From positions 1-32,640 of the forward strand of contig BPTK01000019.1 in assembly GCA_023705905.1 (NCBI GenBank): 32,640 bases of DNA, given 5' to 3'. Below are positions 1 to 9,165 of this stretch, piece after piece. The notes beneath the pieces are model-generated. The model had not been told where the DNA came from, did not search any database, and saw only the letters and a list, made by a program, of their open reading frames with translations. Within the stretch, counting starts at the first letter, position 1; every line of letters starts with the position of its first letter. Both the position numbers and the translations under genes were made by a program. This stretch comes from Candidatus Heimdallarchaeota archaeon (lineage in GTDB: Archaea; Asgardarchaeota; Heimdallarchaeia; Heimdallarchaeales; Heimdallarchaeaceae).

Positions 1-182
1 TAACAGCCTTGATAGGGGGTGAAGAAGGAGCTATAGCTACAAGCAAATTACTTGCTGAAGATATTCCTGTCTTCCCTAGTCCTGCACGGGCAGTTAGGGC
101 ACTAGGGATGCTAACTGATTATACGAAATATCTTCGAAAACATGGAGTAGATCCAGAATCAATTCACGTGGAGGATAAATAA
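1..182 (+). CDS. acdA: ADP-forming acyl-CoA synthetase alpha subunit, C-terminal fragment
   Basis: The reading frame is open from the left edge and ends at a TAA at 180-182. It encodes about 59 residues, including the segment DIPVFPSPARAVRALGML, which is typical of the last part of the CoA-ligase/succinyl-CoA-synthetase-like alpha subunit of archaeal ADP-forming acetyl/acyl-CoA synthetases. That enzyme converts acyl-CoA, ADP and phosphate into the free acid, CoA and ATP in the cytosol. The stop overlaps the start of the beta-subunit gene by one base (TAATG), so the two are translationally coupled. The rest of the gene lies outside the window, so substrate range and catalytic His cannot be checked. 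Confidence 0.85.
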   Translation, partial: TALIGGEEGAIATSKLLAEDIPVFPSPARAVRALGMLTDYTKYLRKHGVDPESIHVEDK

Positions 183-865
183 TGAATAATAGAGAGTTAT
201 TTGAAAAAATGAAACAAGAAAATAGAAGTTGGCTATTAGAGCATGAAGCTAAACAAGTTTTACAAAATATGAACATTCTTATCCCTCCATCAAAATTAGC
301 TTTGAATGAAACAGAAGCTATTGAATCTGCAAGAGAATTTGGTTATCCAGTTGTCCTAAAACTTATGTCCAAAGACGTCATGCATAAAACTGATTCTGGT
401 GCAGTTGTAATAGACTTAGCAAATGAACAAGAAGTTAAAGAAACGTATAGTGATTTCATGAGAAGGTTTGACAATGTTGAAATTGCTGGTGTTCTTGTTG
501 AAAAAATGGTCAAGAAAGGACTTGAATTGATTATCGGTACAAGCACTGACTCAACATTTGGTCCTGTGATTCTCTTTGGTGTAGGGGGAGTGCTTGTAGA
601 AGCAATAAAAGATGTTGTTTTTAGAATGTGTCCTGTTACAAAAGAACAAGCTCTAGATGCAATCGAAGAGATTAAAGCAAAAATTCTACTTGAAGGTTTT
701 AGAGGACAACCAAAGGTTAACAAGGATCACTTATCTGATTTAATAGTCAAACTTTCTCTATTAGCTTGGGAAAATAGAGACTTCATAGCTGAAATGGATA
801 TCAATCCAATTATAGCTAATGAAGATGGAATCTTTCCTGTAGATGCTCGGATAATTCTAAAATAG
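182..865 (+). CDS. acdB: ADP-forming acyl-CoA synthetase beta subunit (ATP-grasp)
   Basis: This 227-residue protein is the usual size for a stand-alone ATP-grasp beta subunit of an archaeal ADP-forming acetyl/acyl-CoA synthetase. Visible family signatures are VVLKLMSKDVMHKTDSGAV near residues 56-75, the glycine-rich GPVILFGVGGVLVEAIKDV segment around 127-147, LLEGFRGQP around 170, and the metal/nucleotide motif EMDINPI near the C-terminus. It makes ATP from ADP and phosphate with the alpha subunit encoded just upstream. The ATG overlaps the alpha stop by one base, and the SD-like GTGGAGG lies just before it (about 168-174). The split alpha/beta arrangement, rather than a fused one, is as in Pyrococcus-type enzymes. 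Which acyl-CoA it uses is not visible. Confidence 0.92.
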   Translation: MNNRELFEKMKQENRSWLLEHEAKQVLQNMNILIPPSKLALNETEAIESAREFGYPVVLKLMSKDVMHKTDSGAVVIDLANEQEVKETYSDFMRRFDNVEIAGVLVEKMVKKGLELIIGTSTDSTFGPVILFGVGGVLVEAIKDVVFRMCPVTKEQALDAIEEIKAKILLEGFRGQPKVNKDHLSDLIVKLSLLAWENRDFIAEMDINPIIANEDGIFPVDARIILK

Positions 866-868
866 TTT

Positions 869-1735
869 TTAGAATTCAGAAATTAATGCAACTACATCTG
901 GTCCAGTGTGTGCAGAAATAGTGACTCCTGTACACTTTATGTTTATTTTTGCGCTTTTAATATATTTTTTAACTGCTTTTTCCATAAGACTGGCTCTCTC
1001 AAGATTATTACCATGAATAATAGTAACTTGTTTTGGGAATCTACTGAAATTTTCTGTAGTTAATTCAATAATCTTGTGAATTCCCTCATCTGTCTCTGTT
1101 ACTGTGGTAGCTACTTCATTTTTACCTTCACTATTAACAACAGTTATTGGTCTTTTCTTCAATAGTCTGCCAAGAATGTATTTGGTAACAGAAATTCTTC
1201 CACTTTTACGCAAATATTTCAAAGATGGTAAGAGTATGTAGGTCTTAATATTCTTTGTATGGTCTCTCAATAGGTTAGCGATCTCGTCTCCAGATTTTCC
1301 CTCATCTCTCAATCTGATTCCTTCCTCTACTAAGAAAACTTCAGAGTAGGAAGCATTAAGTGCGTCAACAAGATGGATTTTTATTGAATCATTTTTCTTT
1401 TTGAGCATATTAACACCCAAGCGAGCGCTGTTAATTGTTGCACTTAAACCTGAACTCAGAGTAATAACAATGATTTCCTTAGCTCCTTTATCGACTAACT
1501 CTTGATAAGCATTAAAGAATGCACCTGGATTAGGTTGTGCAGTTTTTGCAGAGAATTCGTCATCGGTTTCATATTTGTTGTAATAAGCTTTTACATCAAA
1601 ATTCTTATCTTCAAAATAATCAACATCATCAGCATCGCTGAATGTTACACTTAGAGGAACAACCTTGACACCAATTTTTTCAGCGTAGTCAAAATCGATA
1701 TCAGAACCACTATCTGTTACAAATCTAATCTTCAT
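869..1735 (-). CDS. DegV family (fatty-acid-binding) protein
   Basis: The protein of 288 residues starts MKIRFVTDSGSDI, the standard DegV N-terminus, and runs through the family's length with TLSSGLSATINSARLG around residue 100 and the SLKYLRKSGRIS segment near 178. DegV proteins are soluble two-domain proteins that bind a fatty acid in a cleft; in bacteria related proteins present fatty acids to a kinase. No such kinase is seen here. An in-frame upstream extension to 1780 exists, but the ATG at 1735 matches the family start and lies about 24 nt after a TATA-like box, which suggests a leaderless mRNA. The gene converges on the beta-subunit gene with only 3 bp between them. Confidence 0.88.
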   Translation of the reverse strand: MKIRFVTDSGSDIDFDYAEKIGVKVVPLSVTFSDADDVDYFEDKNFDVKAYYNKYETDDEFSAKTAQPNPGAFFNAYQELVDKGAKEIIVITLSSGLSATINSARLGVNMLKKKNDSIKIHLVDALNASYSEVFLVEEGIRLRDEGKSGDEIANLLRDHTKNIKTYILLPSLKYLRKSGRISVTKYILGRLLKKRPITVVNSEGKNEVATTVTETDEGIHKIIELTTENFSRFPKQVTIIHGNNLERASLMEKAVKKYIKSAKINIKCTGVTISAHTGPDVVALISEF

Positions 1736-1754
1736 ACCATAATAGTTCCTCATT

Positions 1755-1764
1755 GATTTATAAG
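1755..1764 (-). promoter_or_regulatory. TATA-like box for the DegV gene
   Basis: On the minus strand the sequence reads CTTATAAATC, centred about 24 nt upstream of the ATG at 1735. That spacing fits archaeal TBP/TFB initiation at or next to the start codon. It is the main reason for preferring 1735 over the longer frame that begins at 1780. Confidence 0.45.
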
Positions 1765-1832
1765 AACTTCTCTGAAACATGGGAAAGATTGCAATATTAA
1801 AAAAAAAGAATCCATGTCTGTGAAAATCTCTG

Positions 1833-4046
1833 TTAAATTTCTTCCAGACTTATTTCTTCTTCCTCCTCCTCTAACTTTGAGGAAAGAGCTTGATCTAGTA
1901 TTGATATTGTCTCTTTCAGTGTTTGTAGTACTTGAGCATCGTCCTCATAGTGCTGAGAATCGATTACTCTTTTGTATAATTCTTCGTGGATATCTTCAGT
2001 ATACCTTAAACCGTATGCTATCGCACTCCTAACTCTTGGATCTATATCATTTTCCAGGAGAATGATAATTCTCTCTAGAATATTTTCTTCATTCAGATAA
2101 AGGAAACACAAAGACGCTGTAGCTCTCTCTAAAGGAAAACTACTTGTTAAAGAAATCTCAAGATTTTTTAATGTATTCTCATTCTTACCTCTCTTTGTTA
2201 ACAATAAAGCTAGCCAATTTTTGAAAATAGTTGGTGATTTATAATAAGTCTCTTCTAAGATGTCAAAATTTACCTCTTTTCTAAGTAACAATTTCTTTAA
2301 AGCTTTCTGTTTATTTTCTCCCGCAGTTGTAAGAATCAAAGTTCCAATTTTATCTTTTCTAACAATAGTCAGTATAATAAAAGGGATATATGCAATTGCG
2401 ATTAAAGGATAAAATCCTAAGGAATTGTAAACCAAGGCATCAAAAACATAAAAGAAATAAATAATACTTCCTAAGAGGAGTAGAAATTTGATAGGATAAC
2501 TAAAATATCCTTTGATTAGAGGATCTCTTGAGAAATAAAATATTGTAGTAAATGACATTACAGCAATTGAAATTGGTACAGCAGTGAGTAAGAATATTGA
2601 TGTACCTAGTTGTGTTGTAGCTGTAATTGCGGTTGTAATATATATTACTAGAAAATATATAGCAACAGGGATTGTAGTTCCTAAGATTATTGTAGTCAAA
2701 TCTCGTCTCTTTGTTTTACGCTCTAAAAACTTTGTTTGATGTTTTAGATTCGGGATGATTGGATCGCTCATCTGAAGAGTTTTCAAAGTCATTTGTTTCA
2801 TTAAACCAGTATAACTTTGCTTTCCATATTTTGCTGAGACAAACATGTTAACTAGAAAAACAAGACCGATGAAAACAATAAGAGAAATGAAAATACCTAA
2901 AAAACTAAACAGAAATTGAATCACTAACTCTATAATGAAAATTACTATTGTAAAAATAAGTAATGCAACCCCTTGTTTCTTTAGAGTAGACCAAAATTGT
3001 TTGAAAAACTCACTTGTATCTTTGTAGAAAATAAAAGGATACAAGAAAATACCGAATATACCTGCGTATTGGATTCCCTTAACTGTATCAGCTAAAATGT
3101 CTGCAGTTGTAGTGATGCCATCTGAGGAATTTGGAAAACCCCATTTTAAAGCAATTATTTGTAGGATAACGTTTGAAGGGGCACCATAACCAAATGTATA
3201 TCCGATAAATAGAATTAGTATAGACAATTCAATTCGACGGCTTAGGTGATATGTTATAATTGTAACAAATGATACTAAAAGATAATAAAACATATCTGTC
3301 AAAAAGACTAGTAATAATGAATAGGAGCTCGATGTGAACGCTTCAAAAAAGTATGATTGAAATGAAGCTTGAGAAAGAAGAAAGAAGGTTAATAGTATGG
3401 TTGATGTACCTATTGCCACACCCGATTTTATGTTAACTTTCTTGTTGATTGAGTATATTATACCAGCATAAAGTAGAGCAAAAACAGCTACTGCCAGCAT
3501 AATTGTTATTAGAAGGAGAATATACTGATTTGTTGTTCTAATATCAACATAAAGACCAGGAGGTTCCGATCCTGGCTCTCCGGTTCCAGGTTCAGCTATT
3601 ATTCCGGCAATTCTGTGAACTGATGGTACTAGCAATGTATTATAGAGATATCCTAATGCAAAGATGAATGATAGACCGAAGAAAGATATTTTTGCAATAT
3701 TAGAAACATTCCTTGCTCTTTTCTTTGGAGAGTTGATTTTAATGCCCATTTTCTGAATATAAAAAATGCTTAATGCTAAAACCGCAAGTATTGTTCCTAT
3801 CTGTAACGCTAGGTAAACTGACAAATCAATAGTATCAGAGTCACTAAGACCAAACATTGCTAACACATCTCCTCCAACTAGAAAACCTAAGATCACACCA
3901 AGTATTAATCCTAATATCTGTCCACCAAACTGAATGGTCCAATCCATGAAAATTAAATCTCTAGTTAATAACACGCTCAGAGGTGTAAACTCTTCTTCGT
4001 TTTCCCTCTGTTTCTTAATTTGGTTATCTTCTAGATTTGTAGCCAT
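1833..4046 (-). CDS. large polytopic membrane protein with HEAT-like C-terminus
   Basis: This 737-residue protein is not one I recognise by name. Residues about 30 to 560 contain well over ten hydrophobic segments, one loop near residue 160 being rich in Gly, Pro and Glu. From about 565 the chain is soluble, helical and charged, with a HEAT-like unit (ENDIDPRVRSAIAYGLRY) near 675, and it ends in a run of glutamates. The start is ATG, preceded 9 nt upstream by SD GAGGT inside the 3' end of the previous gene. It is the last gene of the MoxR/DUF58 operon, 5 bp after its neighbour, so it probably works in the same membrane complex. The cytosolic HEAT tail could be a docking surface for the MoxR ATPase or the vWA protein; this is inference. 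Confidence 0.75.
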   Translation of the reverse strand: MATNLEDNQIKKQRENEEEFTPLSVLLTRDLIFMDWTIQFGGQILGLILGVILGFLVGGDVLAMFGLSDSDTIDLSVYLALQIGTILAVLALSIFYIQKMGIKINSPKKRARNVSNIAKISFFGLSFIFALGYLYNTLLVPSVHRIAGIIAEPGTGEPGSEPPGLYVDIRTTNQYILLLITIMLAVAVFALLYAGIIYSINKKVNIKSGVAIGTSTILLTFFLLSQASFQSYFFEAFTSSSYSLLLVFLTDMFYYLLVSFVTIITYHLSRRIELSILILFIGYTFGYGAPSNVILQIIALKWGFPNSSDGITTTADILADTVKGIQYAGIFGIFLYPFIFYKDTSEFFKQFWSTLKKQGVALLIFTIVIFIIELVIQFLFSFLGIFISLIVFIGLVFLVNMFVSAKYGKQSYTGLMKQMTLKTLQMSDPIIPNLKHQTKFLERKTKRRDLTTIILGTTIPVAIYFLVIYITTAITATTQLGTSIFLLTAVPISIAVMSFTTIFYFSRDPLIKGYFSYPIKFLLLLGSIIYFFYVFDALVYNSLGFYPLIAIAYIPFIILTIVRKDKIGTLILTTAGENKQKALKKLLLRKEVNFDILEETYYKSPTIFKNWLALLLTKRGKNENTLKNLEISLTSSFPLERATASLCFLYLNEENILERIIILLENDIDPRVRSAIAYGLRYTEDIHEELYKRVIDSQHYEDDAQVLQTLKETISILDQALSSKLEEEEEEISLEEI

Positions 4047-4051
4047 TGTTT

Positions 4052-5914
4052 TCAGACCTCTATATCACTAAGAATAACATCGAATCGAGATTTGTTCTTT
4101 TTACGTTTTTTCATTATCTTTCTTGTAACAATATATACAACAAATCCTACAACTGCTACAGCTATAGCAATTCCTGTATAAATTACATTCCAATTGCGTT
4201 TAATTTCAATAAAGAATTGAAGTGAGTTATCAAATTCTGCGAGTTCAAATATTTGGTTTTGAGAATCTGTGAATATTGATACATTTAGAATTTTTAAACC
4301 AAAGCTTTGGAATTCTTCATAAATTACTGGTATGCTCTGATTAATGTCAATCCCATCCAGTCTTGTGTTGATTTTCAATGAATCATTTACAAAAACTGTT
4401 ACCCAAAAAGGTGCTGAAGGAATTGAACCGTTGTTTTGAACAAAAATATCTAATTGCAGTCTGCGAAATTCTGTAGGAGTTGTAGGACTGATTAACACTT
4501 CTTCAACGTTAATATTTGGGAATCTGTACCAAGAGGGGAAGGATGTTGATGTGCTATACTTATATGAGAATAAATTAAGCGGATAAAGAATATTAGTGGA
4601 ACTATTCCAATTGGCTGATTCCGGAGCAGAGGTTTCTACAAAGGAATAGATTGACCCATTCCCTAAAACACCTAGATATTCATATCCACTATATGAGAAG
4701 AGATCCCCTCTGTTTAATTCAGCATAATTTGCTAAGTCGGCGTATATGTCCATTCCAAGAATAAAGAGAGGTATCACTGGTGTTATATCTGTTAGGATTA
4801 CAGATTTAAGCTCGCTGTTATTATAAGCAAATCTTGTATAGAAAAGTTCAGCATATTTCATGTTATCATCAGAAATATATCCAACAGCTGATTTGTGAGC
4901 TGTCCCATTATATGAATAATTATACAAAGCTGTTAGTGAGAAATCTGTGGCAAGGCTTTCAAAATGGTGATAATACTCTCCGGGATCTAGATTACTATTT
5001 GGAACTAAAATTGAGCCATTATCTGGAATATCTACAAGATAATCGTCATAGAGATTTGTCATTGCATGTATATTTTCTCCCAACCCTACAGCTGATGCCG
5101 AAAGTTCCATGTCACCCTCAAGTAGAGGTATACTGCTGGTTGACTGTCTACTGTAAATGAAGTATTCAGTACCCCAGAGAAAGTGTGGTATGCCTGTAAA
5201 AGTAAAAGACCCAGTGGTGCTTGATAATGAGTAAAAAACTACACCTATGGGACCATTTGCTTCTATAATAGTGTCTTTAGAAACTGCAATATCTGTAGTT
5301 TGACCAATATAAGGTATATCGATAAATTCGGTTTCTTCTCCAGGGGTTCTAATATCAATTTCCGTGTTATTATACCCTGCTACAATGATGGCGCGCATGT
5401 TATCATAAACTGATTGGTAAATTCTACCCCACATCTGCATCACTAGAGGAGAGTAGGAATACGTATCATCGAATCCGGGTGAATTAGATTGATGAAAAAC
5501 TGTAATCTGAAGTGGAGTAAAAGCTTGAATAAGCGTGCCATTTTTGAGTTCCAATATTTCTGAAGGATCCAGAACTAATGTTTCCCCTACATTTATCACA
5601 GCTGTGTAATCTGGAAAAATAGTGGTGTTGAAATCGAAGATGATCAACGTATCATTTTCCAGAGCATTAATTGCAATTAAGGAAGGTCCATAAGGGCCAG
5701 AACGGAACATCAACGGAATTCTATAGTTGCGATACAATCCTCCAGCAGCTCCTCCTCCACCTGTGTCACCACCAGAGCCACCTGGGAGTGGAATATCTCC
5801 TGAGCTTGAACTTCCTGCAATAACGATATTTGTCTTTTCTATAATTGACAAATTACCTGAACTAAATAAAACCAAGAAAATAATAGCTGCGGTGAAAATT
5901 TTAATGTTCTTCAT
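4052..5914 (-). CDS. secreted, C-terminally anchored protein with CARDB-type domain
   Basis: The 620-residue protein has an N-terminal signal peptide (about residues 1-33), a short Ser/Gly/Pro-rich linker (about 35-58), a long beta-rich ectodomain with many N-x-S/T sequons, a CARDB-like immunoglobulin fold around 475-575 (LDIFVQNNGSIPSAPFWVTV is typical), one membrane segment near 583-605 and a basic cytosolic tail. The N-terminal half faintly resembles the beta-rich N-terminal module of IgGFc-binding-type proteins (repeated phrases about fixed-strand pairs with 'GETLVLDPSEILELKNGT'); this is a weak match. The ATG at 5914 overlaps the DUF58 stop (TAATG), with AGAAGGAG as SD 9 nt upstream. It is probably a glycosylated surface component of the operon's membrane assembly. 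Confidence 0.75.
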   Translation of the reverse strand: MKNIKIFTAAIIFLVLFSSGNLSIIEKTNIVIAGSSSSGDIPLPGGSGGDTGGGGAAGGLYRNYRIPLMFRSGPYGPSLIAINALENDTLIIFDFNTTIFPDYTAVINVGETLVLDPSEILELKNGTLIQAFTPLQITVFHQSNSPGFDDTYSYSPLVMQMWGRIYQSVYDNMRAIIVAGYNNTEIDIRTPGEETEFIDIPYIGQTTDIAVSKDTIIEANGPIGVVFYSLSSTTGSFTFTGIPHFLWGTEYFIYSRQSTSSIPLLEGDMELSASAVGLGENIHAMTNLYDDYLVDIPDNGSILVPNSNLDPGEYYHHFESLATDFSLTALYNYSYNGTAHKSAVGYISDDNMKYAELFYTRFAYNNSELKSVILTDITPVIPLFILGMDIYADLANYAELNRGDLFSYSGYEYLGVLGNGSIYSFVETSAPESANWNSSTNILYPLNLFSYKYSTSTSFPSWYRFPNINVEEVLISPTTPTEFRRLQLDIFVQNNGSIPSAPFWVTVFVNDSLKINTRLDGIDINQSIPVIYEEFQSFGLKILNVSIFTDSQNQIFELAEFDNSLQFFIEIKRNWNVIYTGIAIAVAVVGFVVYIVTRKIMKKRKKNKSRFDVILSDIEV

Positions 5915-6852
5915 TACATACTACTCCTTCTTTTAGTTCCAAAATATGCTAGTAACAATTTTTCTGTTAAGATTGTTGTAGGTGCATCTATAACATCTAT
6001 ATTGAGTCCTCTAATACTTCGTTTAAAGTCATTAATCTTTTTAATTTGCAAACCAAGTTCAAACATAAATTTACCTCGTTCTAGAAGGTTGCTAAAGTTC
6101 ATGACTTGTATCTCTTCAGTATCTGGGTCTTGGAATTTAATCTGTCTAGGTTGTTTTGGGAATAAGAATTCTTCTGGATCATGAATGTGTATAAGTTTTA
6201 ACTCATGTCTTTTAGCTCTAGCAACTTTGAAACCGTCTAATGCTCCTTCTAAATCTCCATGCAAATCAGTTAAGATTATTATAATCGATCTCCTTTTTTG
6301 TGAAAGAGCAATCTCTCTAACTGTCTCTCCAATATTAGTTGTTCCAACCGGAGCAATTTTCAGCATCTCATTGAACACATGATAGAGATGAATTTTTCCT
6401 CCTCTTGGAGGAATATAATTGTGTATTTCATCAGAAAATGATGCCCATCCAAACTTATCTCTGTTGTTCATTACTGTATAAGCAAGGGTGGCAATAGATT
6501 CGACAGCCATTTTTATTCTTGGAATTGGTTTTCCAAGAAGCATGGAATGACTTGTATCCATCATCATAATTATGTTAGTATTTCTCTCTTGCTCATAATC
6601 TCTCACAATCAATTTGAATGGAACGCGTGATGATGCATTCCAATCAATGAACCTCAGGTCATCTCCCTCGGTATATTCCCTCAAGTCGGCATACTCTGTT
6701 CCCGGTCCCCTGAAAATGGATCTGCGATGCCCTTGAAGAAAGCTTGTGGATTTCTCCTTCGCTAAGATTTCTAATTTCTTAATCTTTTTGAGAGGTATTT
6801 TTATTTTATCCTTCTCTTCCCGTACAATCTTTTCTTCATTTGCTACAGTCAA
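5914..6852 (-). CDS. DUF58 protein with von Willebrand A-like fold
   Basis: The 312-residue protein has the DUF58 hallmark GPGTEYADLREYTEGDDLRF followed by IDWNASSR at about residues 50-78, then a vWA-like core beginning IIMMMDTSHSML, in which DTSHS matches the DxSxS metal-ion (MIDAS) motif. It has no membrane segment, so it should be cytosolic. DUF58 proteins are the usual partners of MoxR AAA+ ATPases and are thought to act as adaptors in metal-dependent assembly or activation of protein complexes. The start is TTG at 6852, supported by SD AAGGTGA immediately upstream; no other in-frame ATG lies before the conserved part. It is flanked in the operon by a 4-bp gap upstream and a one-base overlap downstream. 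Confidence 0.9.
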   Translation of the reverse strand: MTVANEEKIVREEKDKIKIPLKKIKKLEILAKEKSTSFLQGHRRSIFRGPGTEYADLREYTEGDDLRFIDWNASSRVPFKLIVRDYEQERNTNIIMMMDTSHSMLLGKPIPRIKMAVESIATLAYTVMNNRDKFGWASFSDEIHNYIPPRGGKIHLYHVFNEMLKIAPVGTTNIGETVREIALSQKRRSIIIILTDLHGDLEGALDGFKVARAKRHELKLIHIHDPEEFLFPKQPRQIKFQDPDTEEIQVMNFSNLLERGKFMFELGLQIKKINDFKRSIRGLNIDVIDAPTTILTEKLLLAYFGTKRRSSM

Positions 6853-6856
6853 GTTC

Positions 6857-8449
6857 TCACCTTGTTTTAATTACTTCATTATACAGTGTTTCCCCAATTT
6901 TGAGAACCTTTTCACCATCTTGGAGCTTATAATCATCATTCCAAAGGAGACTATCAACTGTAGAGAAAAACAGATCAGCTTCTTTTCTAAGATTTTTATC
7001 GGATTTTACAATATCTTTGATTTGATCATCAAGTGCTGTGATAGATAGTATGTTTAACTCTCCTTTTACAATTCTTGAAGTTAATCTTTCATAATATTCA
7101 ACTATTTTAACCGCTTCTTTACCTTTGATTCGCACTTTTCCTATATCGATGAATAAAGGCTCTTTCTCCTTTACTTTATCCTTCATTTCTTCTTCTAAAA
7201 TCTCATCTAAGTCCTTTTCCACTCCTTTGACCCCTCTGACCTTTTTCTTAAGAAATACTGCAATGAAAGAAAATATCGGTAAGGGATTGAAAATCCAACT
7301 AGGTTCAGATACTCCTTTTTTCTCTAAGTATTTCTCAAAATGCCTATTCATAGAAAGAATGGCTATCAAGAGTATGAGAAATAGATGGCAGATAATCATC
7401 CATGAATAGGAAGAATCGTCAGCATTAAGGAAAATCATTACAACATCCATCAGAAAGAACCAGATGGCCATTGCAATAAAATTGTAACTCTCTTTTTGCC
7501 AGAACAACCAACAACCTATTACACTCGAAGCGATAATTATCCCATAGAACATAAGAACCTGCACAATTGTAATTGCAGACCAGAAGGTGAAGTAGAATAA
7601 CGATAACTCAAGTGTGGCAAGGAACATAGCACCTAAAACAACTTGGAACATTTGTCGTGTTTGCCCTTCAATTTTAATATCCAACCTCATCTGCTGTCTA
7701 TCTAAATTTCCTCTAAATTTCTCATAATTCAGATAGAGCATAGCAAACATGATCCCCGATACAAGAGCTACATCTAAAATTGAGATGAGCATTGTTGTGC
7801 TTCGCAAAGCAGCTGATTCAACTTGATACACTTCTAGAAACTTCGCGTAAATTTCTTCATGGAATGATAGGGGTGCGAAAATGATAATAAGTATCACATA
7901 CATCAACCAAATTAAGTTGTTGGATGAACTTACCATATCGAGTGCAAGAGGTGGTTCAGCGACCATCCATTCTGCACCACTTAAGAAACGAGGCATTCTA
8001 TTCTGCAGATATTTTGCTCTAATTATCCGCTCCAGAATCTCTGATCCAACTATAACAATACTGATTATAGGAAGAATAACCCATAATCCGATAGGATTCG
8101 GGGAAGGTCCTAATATGAGTAGAAAGAGATCTACACCTGTAGCTTCAGCAATTACTTGTCCCGCAGATGGAACAAAATACTGTAAGAATGAGAATAATAG
8201 AATTATCAAAAATGGTATTAATTTGAGAAAAGTATACCAGATTCTTTCTGATTTGACTCTGATTCCAACCCCTCTTGCAGTTTCAACGATTGTAGCATTT
8301 AATTCGTAAGGATAAACCTTTCTAGTTCCCTTTACAACTGCGCGAGTTTTTCCCTTGAAAATTCTAGTGCGCATTCCAAAAGATCTCATTAAGATATCCA
8401 TTTTTTTCATTGATCTTTCAAGTGGTGTGGTTGTTTCTTTAGAGCTCAT
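6857..8449 (-). CDS. polytopic membrane protein of the MoxR/DUF58 operon
   Basis: The 530-residue protein has a basic N-terminus (about 1-75) that may be a small cytosolic domain, eight or nine hydrophobic segments between about 78 and 395, and a charged helical cytosolic C-terminus. I do not recognise a named family. The last roughly 100 residues (from KVRIKGKEAVKIVEYYERLT) resemble in position and character the soluble DUF4129-type tails found in bacterial MoxR-DUF58 operons, but this is only an analogy. An in-frame extension to 8482 exists; I chose ATG 8449 because it makes a classic ATGA overlap with the previous gene and has SD GGAGG about 10 nt upstream. Confidence 0.75.
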   Translation of the reverse strand: MSSKETTTPLERSMKKMDILMRSFGMRTRIFKGKTRAVVKGTRKVYPYELNATIVETARGVGIRVKSERIWYTFLKLIPFLIILLFSFLQYFVPSAGQVIAEATGVDLFLLILGPSPNPIGLWVILPIISIVIVGSEILERIIRAKYLQNRMPRFLSGAEWMVAEPPLALDMVSSSNNLIWLMYVILIIIFAPLSFHEEIYAKFLEVYQVESAALRSTTMLISILDVALVSGIMFAMLYLNYEKFRGNLDRQQMRLDIKIEGQTRQMFQVVLGAMFLATLELSLFYFTFWSAITIVQVLMFYGIIIASSVIGCWLFWQKESYNFIAMAIWFFLMDVVMIFLNADDSSYSWMIICHLFLILLIAILSMNRHFEKYLEKKGVSEPSWIFNPLPIFSFIAVFLKKKVRGVKGVEKDLDEILEEEMKDKVKEKEPLFIDIGKVRIKGKEAVKIVEYYERLTSRIVKGELNILSITALDDQIKDIVKSDKNLRKEADLFFSTVDSLLWNDDYKLQDGEKVLKIGETLYNEVIKTR

Positions 8450-9165
8450 TTTCTCTTTCCTCCTTTTCTTTTCCTTTTCCACGTTTTAGTTCTCTTTTTC
8501 TTTCCATCTTTCTTACGAGCTTTTACTAACTCTTGGATTTTGAATGACACGGTAAAAATTGCTGGTAATGAAATTATTACAAATGCTACGGCAAAAATAA
8601 AAATCCACCTTGCAAAAGTTTGAATATCAGGGAACCCTGGAAGATTTATTACAGGTAGAACCAAATTGCTATGGATATCAATATATATTCCATCGCCTGG
8701 AAACTGTGCTTCGAACAATTTATTTTCTGGTTCAGATGTGCTACTCGCAACGATTTCTATAGTTATATTAAACTCATCTGTGTCAGAAGGAGGGCTCAAA
8801 GAGCTCAAAATTTCATGTTGTTGGTTAACTCCCGTTAGATTGACTTGAGGAGCATAAAGACGCTCTTGTTGTCTGTGAGGATTATCAGGAATATTATAAT
8901 AAATTGCGATGCTTACTAGAGTAATATTTTCACCTATTGGCACTTCAGTGGAATTAAAGTAAATTGTGAAATTTTCTCGACTGTTTAATTCCCAAGTTAA
9001 AGGTGCTGTTGAGTAAACGGTGAAATTTGTATCTCCGTTAATCGATAGAGTTTCTTTTGGTGAAGTATATACTGACTCTTGACCTATTGAAACATAATTT
9101 GTGAAAGCTAAAACCGGTATATTTACAAGCAAAATAATAATTATGACTTTACTAATTTTTTTCAT
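8446..9165 (-). CDS. single-pass surface protein with basic cytosolic tail
   Basis: The 239-residue protein starts MKKISKVIIIILLVNIPVLA, a signal peptide, followed by an ectodomain of about 160 residues with several N-x-T sequons, one membrane segment (about 185-207) and an unusually basic C-terminal tail of about 28 residues dominated by Lys and Arg. No family is recognised. The ATG at 9165 overlaps the preceding stop in an ATGA arrangement, and the SD GGAGG sits inside the end of the preceding gene; a longer frame from 9183 would begin within that SD. The tail could bind the acidic surface of a cytosolic partner such as the DUF58 protein or nucleic acid; neither is shown. Confidence 0.7.
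   Translation of the reverse strand: MKKISKVIIIILLVNIPVLAFTNYVSIGQESVYTSPKETLSINGDTNFTVYSTAPLTWELNSRENFTIYFNSTEVPIGENITLVSIAIYYNIPDNPHRQQERLYAPQVNLTGVNQQHEILSSLSPPSDTDEFNITIEIVASSTSEPENKLFEAQFPGDGIYIDIHSNLVLPVINLPGFPDIQTFARWIFIFAVAFVIISLPAIFTVSFKIQELVKARKKDGKKKRTKTWKRKRKGGKRK

Noticed and set aside
343-723. 126-codon minus-strand frame inside the ATP-grasp gene
   Set aside because: The plus-strand frame encodes a full, motif-complete beta subunit; the minus frame is its shadow.
5727-5936. Plus-strand frame rich in proline
   Set aside because: It is antisense to the Gly/Ser linker and signal peptide of the secreted protein at 4052-5914 and has no other support.
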